DNA of 64,000 nt from Nostoc sp. UHCC 0302. Lineage in GTDB: Bacteria; Cyanobacteriota; Cyanobacteriia; Cyanobacteriales; Nostocaceae. Below are positions 63,622 to 64,000 of the stretch, in pieces. Each line of letters begins with the position of its first letter. The first letter of the stretch is position 1. A program made the translations under genes and the position numbers. The notes beneath the pieces were generated by a model. That model worked only from the letters and a program-made list of their open reading frames with translations. It had not been told where the DNA came from and did not search any database. The DNA lies in assembly GCF_038096175.1 (NCBI RefSeq), contig NZ_CP151099.1:7976001-8040000 (forward strand). The letters run 5' to 3'.

Positions 63622-64000
63622 TTAATGACCAACAGCACCACCAGTTGTCTTCACCTTCTTAAGGAAAATAATTGCTATTCCACTGAGTAATAAAGCAATA
63701 CCTATAAAGTAGAAACAATCATTAAAAGCCATCACATAAGCTTCACGGCGGACGACGTTAGATATAGATGCGATCGCCTGATTTTGCGCTGTCACTAAAT
63801 CTGCTCCTCGGCTGACAAAATACTGTGTCAGCTCGTTTAAGCGCTGTTGAGTTGCTGGACTATATAAAGATACTGCATCACCTAATCTATTCGAGTGAAA
63901 TTGCTCTCTATTAGTTAATAAAGTTGCTAAAGAAGCAATTCCTATAGAACCACCCATATTACGCATCATATTAAATAAACCACTTGCTGAACCTGCTTCT
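63622..64000 (-). CDS. MFS drug-efflux permease, DHA2/EmrB type (C-terminal part; 5' end outside window)
   Basis: The last 126 codons are visible. NMMRNMGGSIGIASLATLL is the motif-C-like helix of DHA2 transporters (EmrB/QacA). Then a long loop (SPATQQRLNELTQYFVSRGA) and the last membrane helix (DCFYFIGIALLLSGIAIIFL) with the tail KKVKTTGGAVGH. EmrB pumps export hydrophobic compounds together with an EmrA adaptor; any emrA would be outside the window. Confidence 0.85.
   Translation of the reverse strand, partial: EAGSASGLFNMMRNMGGSIGIASLATLLTNREQFHSNRLGDAVSLYSPATQQRLNELTQYFVSRGADLVTAQNQAIASISNVVRREAYVMAFNDCFYFIGIALLLSGIAIIFLKKVKTTGGAVGH

Noticed and set aside
1-64000. tRNA, rRNA or tmRNA genes
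   Set aside because: I saw no acceptor/T-arm pattern or rRNA-like block that could be supported on either strand by eye; a tRNAscan-SE or Rfam run would be decisive.

Overview
The window reads as chromosome of a filamentous, Nostoc-type (heterocystous) cyanobacterium. The octamer GCGATCGC (HIP1) occurs throughout genes and spacers, spacers hold arrays of heptanucleotide repeats (STRR type), and many products belong to cyanobacterial families (Uma2 nucleases, DUF1361, DUF3153, AAA_35 and NB-ARC STAND ATPases, cyanobacteriochrome-type GAF domains). I saw no rRNA, tRNA, CRISPR array, prophage or intact transposase.

Layout. 1-4 kb: a truncated secreted protein, a baeRF-like protein, a DUF1361 membrane protein and a small lipoprotein. 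4-12 kb, all on the minus strand: two energy-coupling-factor (ECF) metal importers. Upstream is a complete cobalt set cbiMNQO with overlapping genes. Below it lie a CbtB-like mini-protein, a NikK/NikL-like accessory protein, a decayed copy of cbiQ-cbiO, and a nikMN-type permease with its own Q and O subunits. 12-13 kb: a Tat-exported two-domain multicopper oxidase. 13-20 kb, minus strand: three signalling genes, namely a membrane protein with one degenerate and three dual-cysteine (DXCF) cyanobacteriochrome GAF domains but no output domain, an AAA_35 STAND ATPase with a membrane anchor, and a second AAA_35 ATPase fused to a GGDEF domain whose signature is destroyed. 20-22 kb: gene-poor repeat territory with small relics.

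22-26 kb: an iron module (HHH-type lipoprotein, ferritin-like protein, FTR1 permease) facing a metal-chelate-binding lipoprotein. 26-36 kb: housekeeping and processing genes (mobA, DUF255 thioredoxin-like protein, clpP, an RNase R/Zam-like protein with a degenerate active site, ubiX, a LapA-like protein). 37-43 kb: an NB-ARC ATPase, aroK, a membrane-anchored amino-acid-binding-type protein, and argB preceded by a VapBC toxin-antitoxin module that sits between two copies of the argB promoter and 5' end. 43-56 kb: a 21-bp repeat array, TPR and DUF3153 membrane proteins, pdxH, an AI-2E exporter family protein, scpA, an NDP-sugar pyrophosphorylase, speA, ndk and a TerC protein. 56-64 kb: several nuclease-like genes and genes of unknown function, acs, a TPR protein, an Uma2 protein and the 3' end of an EmrB-type efflux gene.

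The best leads are the output-less tri-chromophore photoreceptor next to two STAND ATPases, the relic cbiQO between two metal importers, the duplicated argB leader around vapBC, the catalytically degenerate RNB protein, and a 99-bp MITE-like family with four copies here. Start sites were moved from the longest open frame wherever a better ATG or ribosome site was visible.
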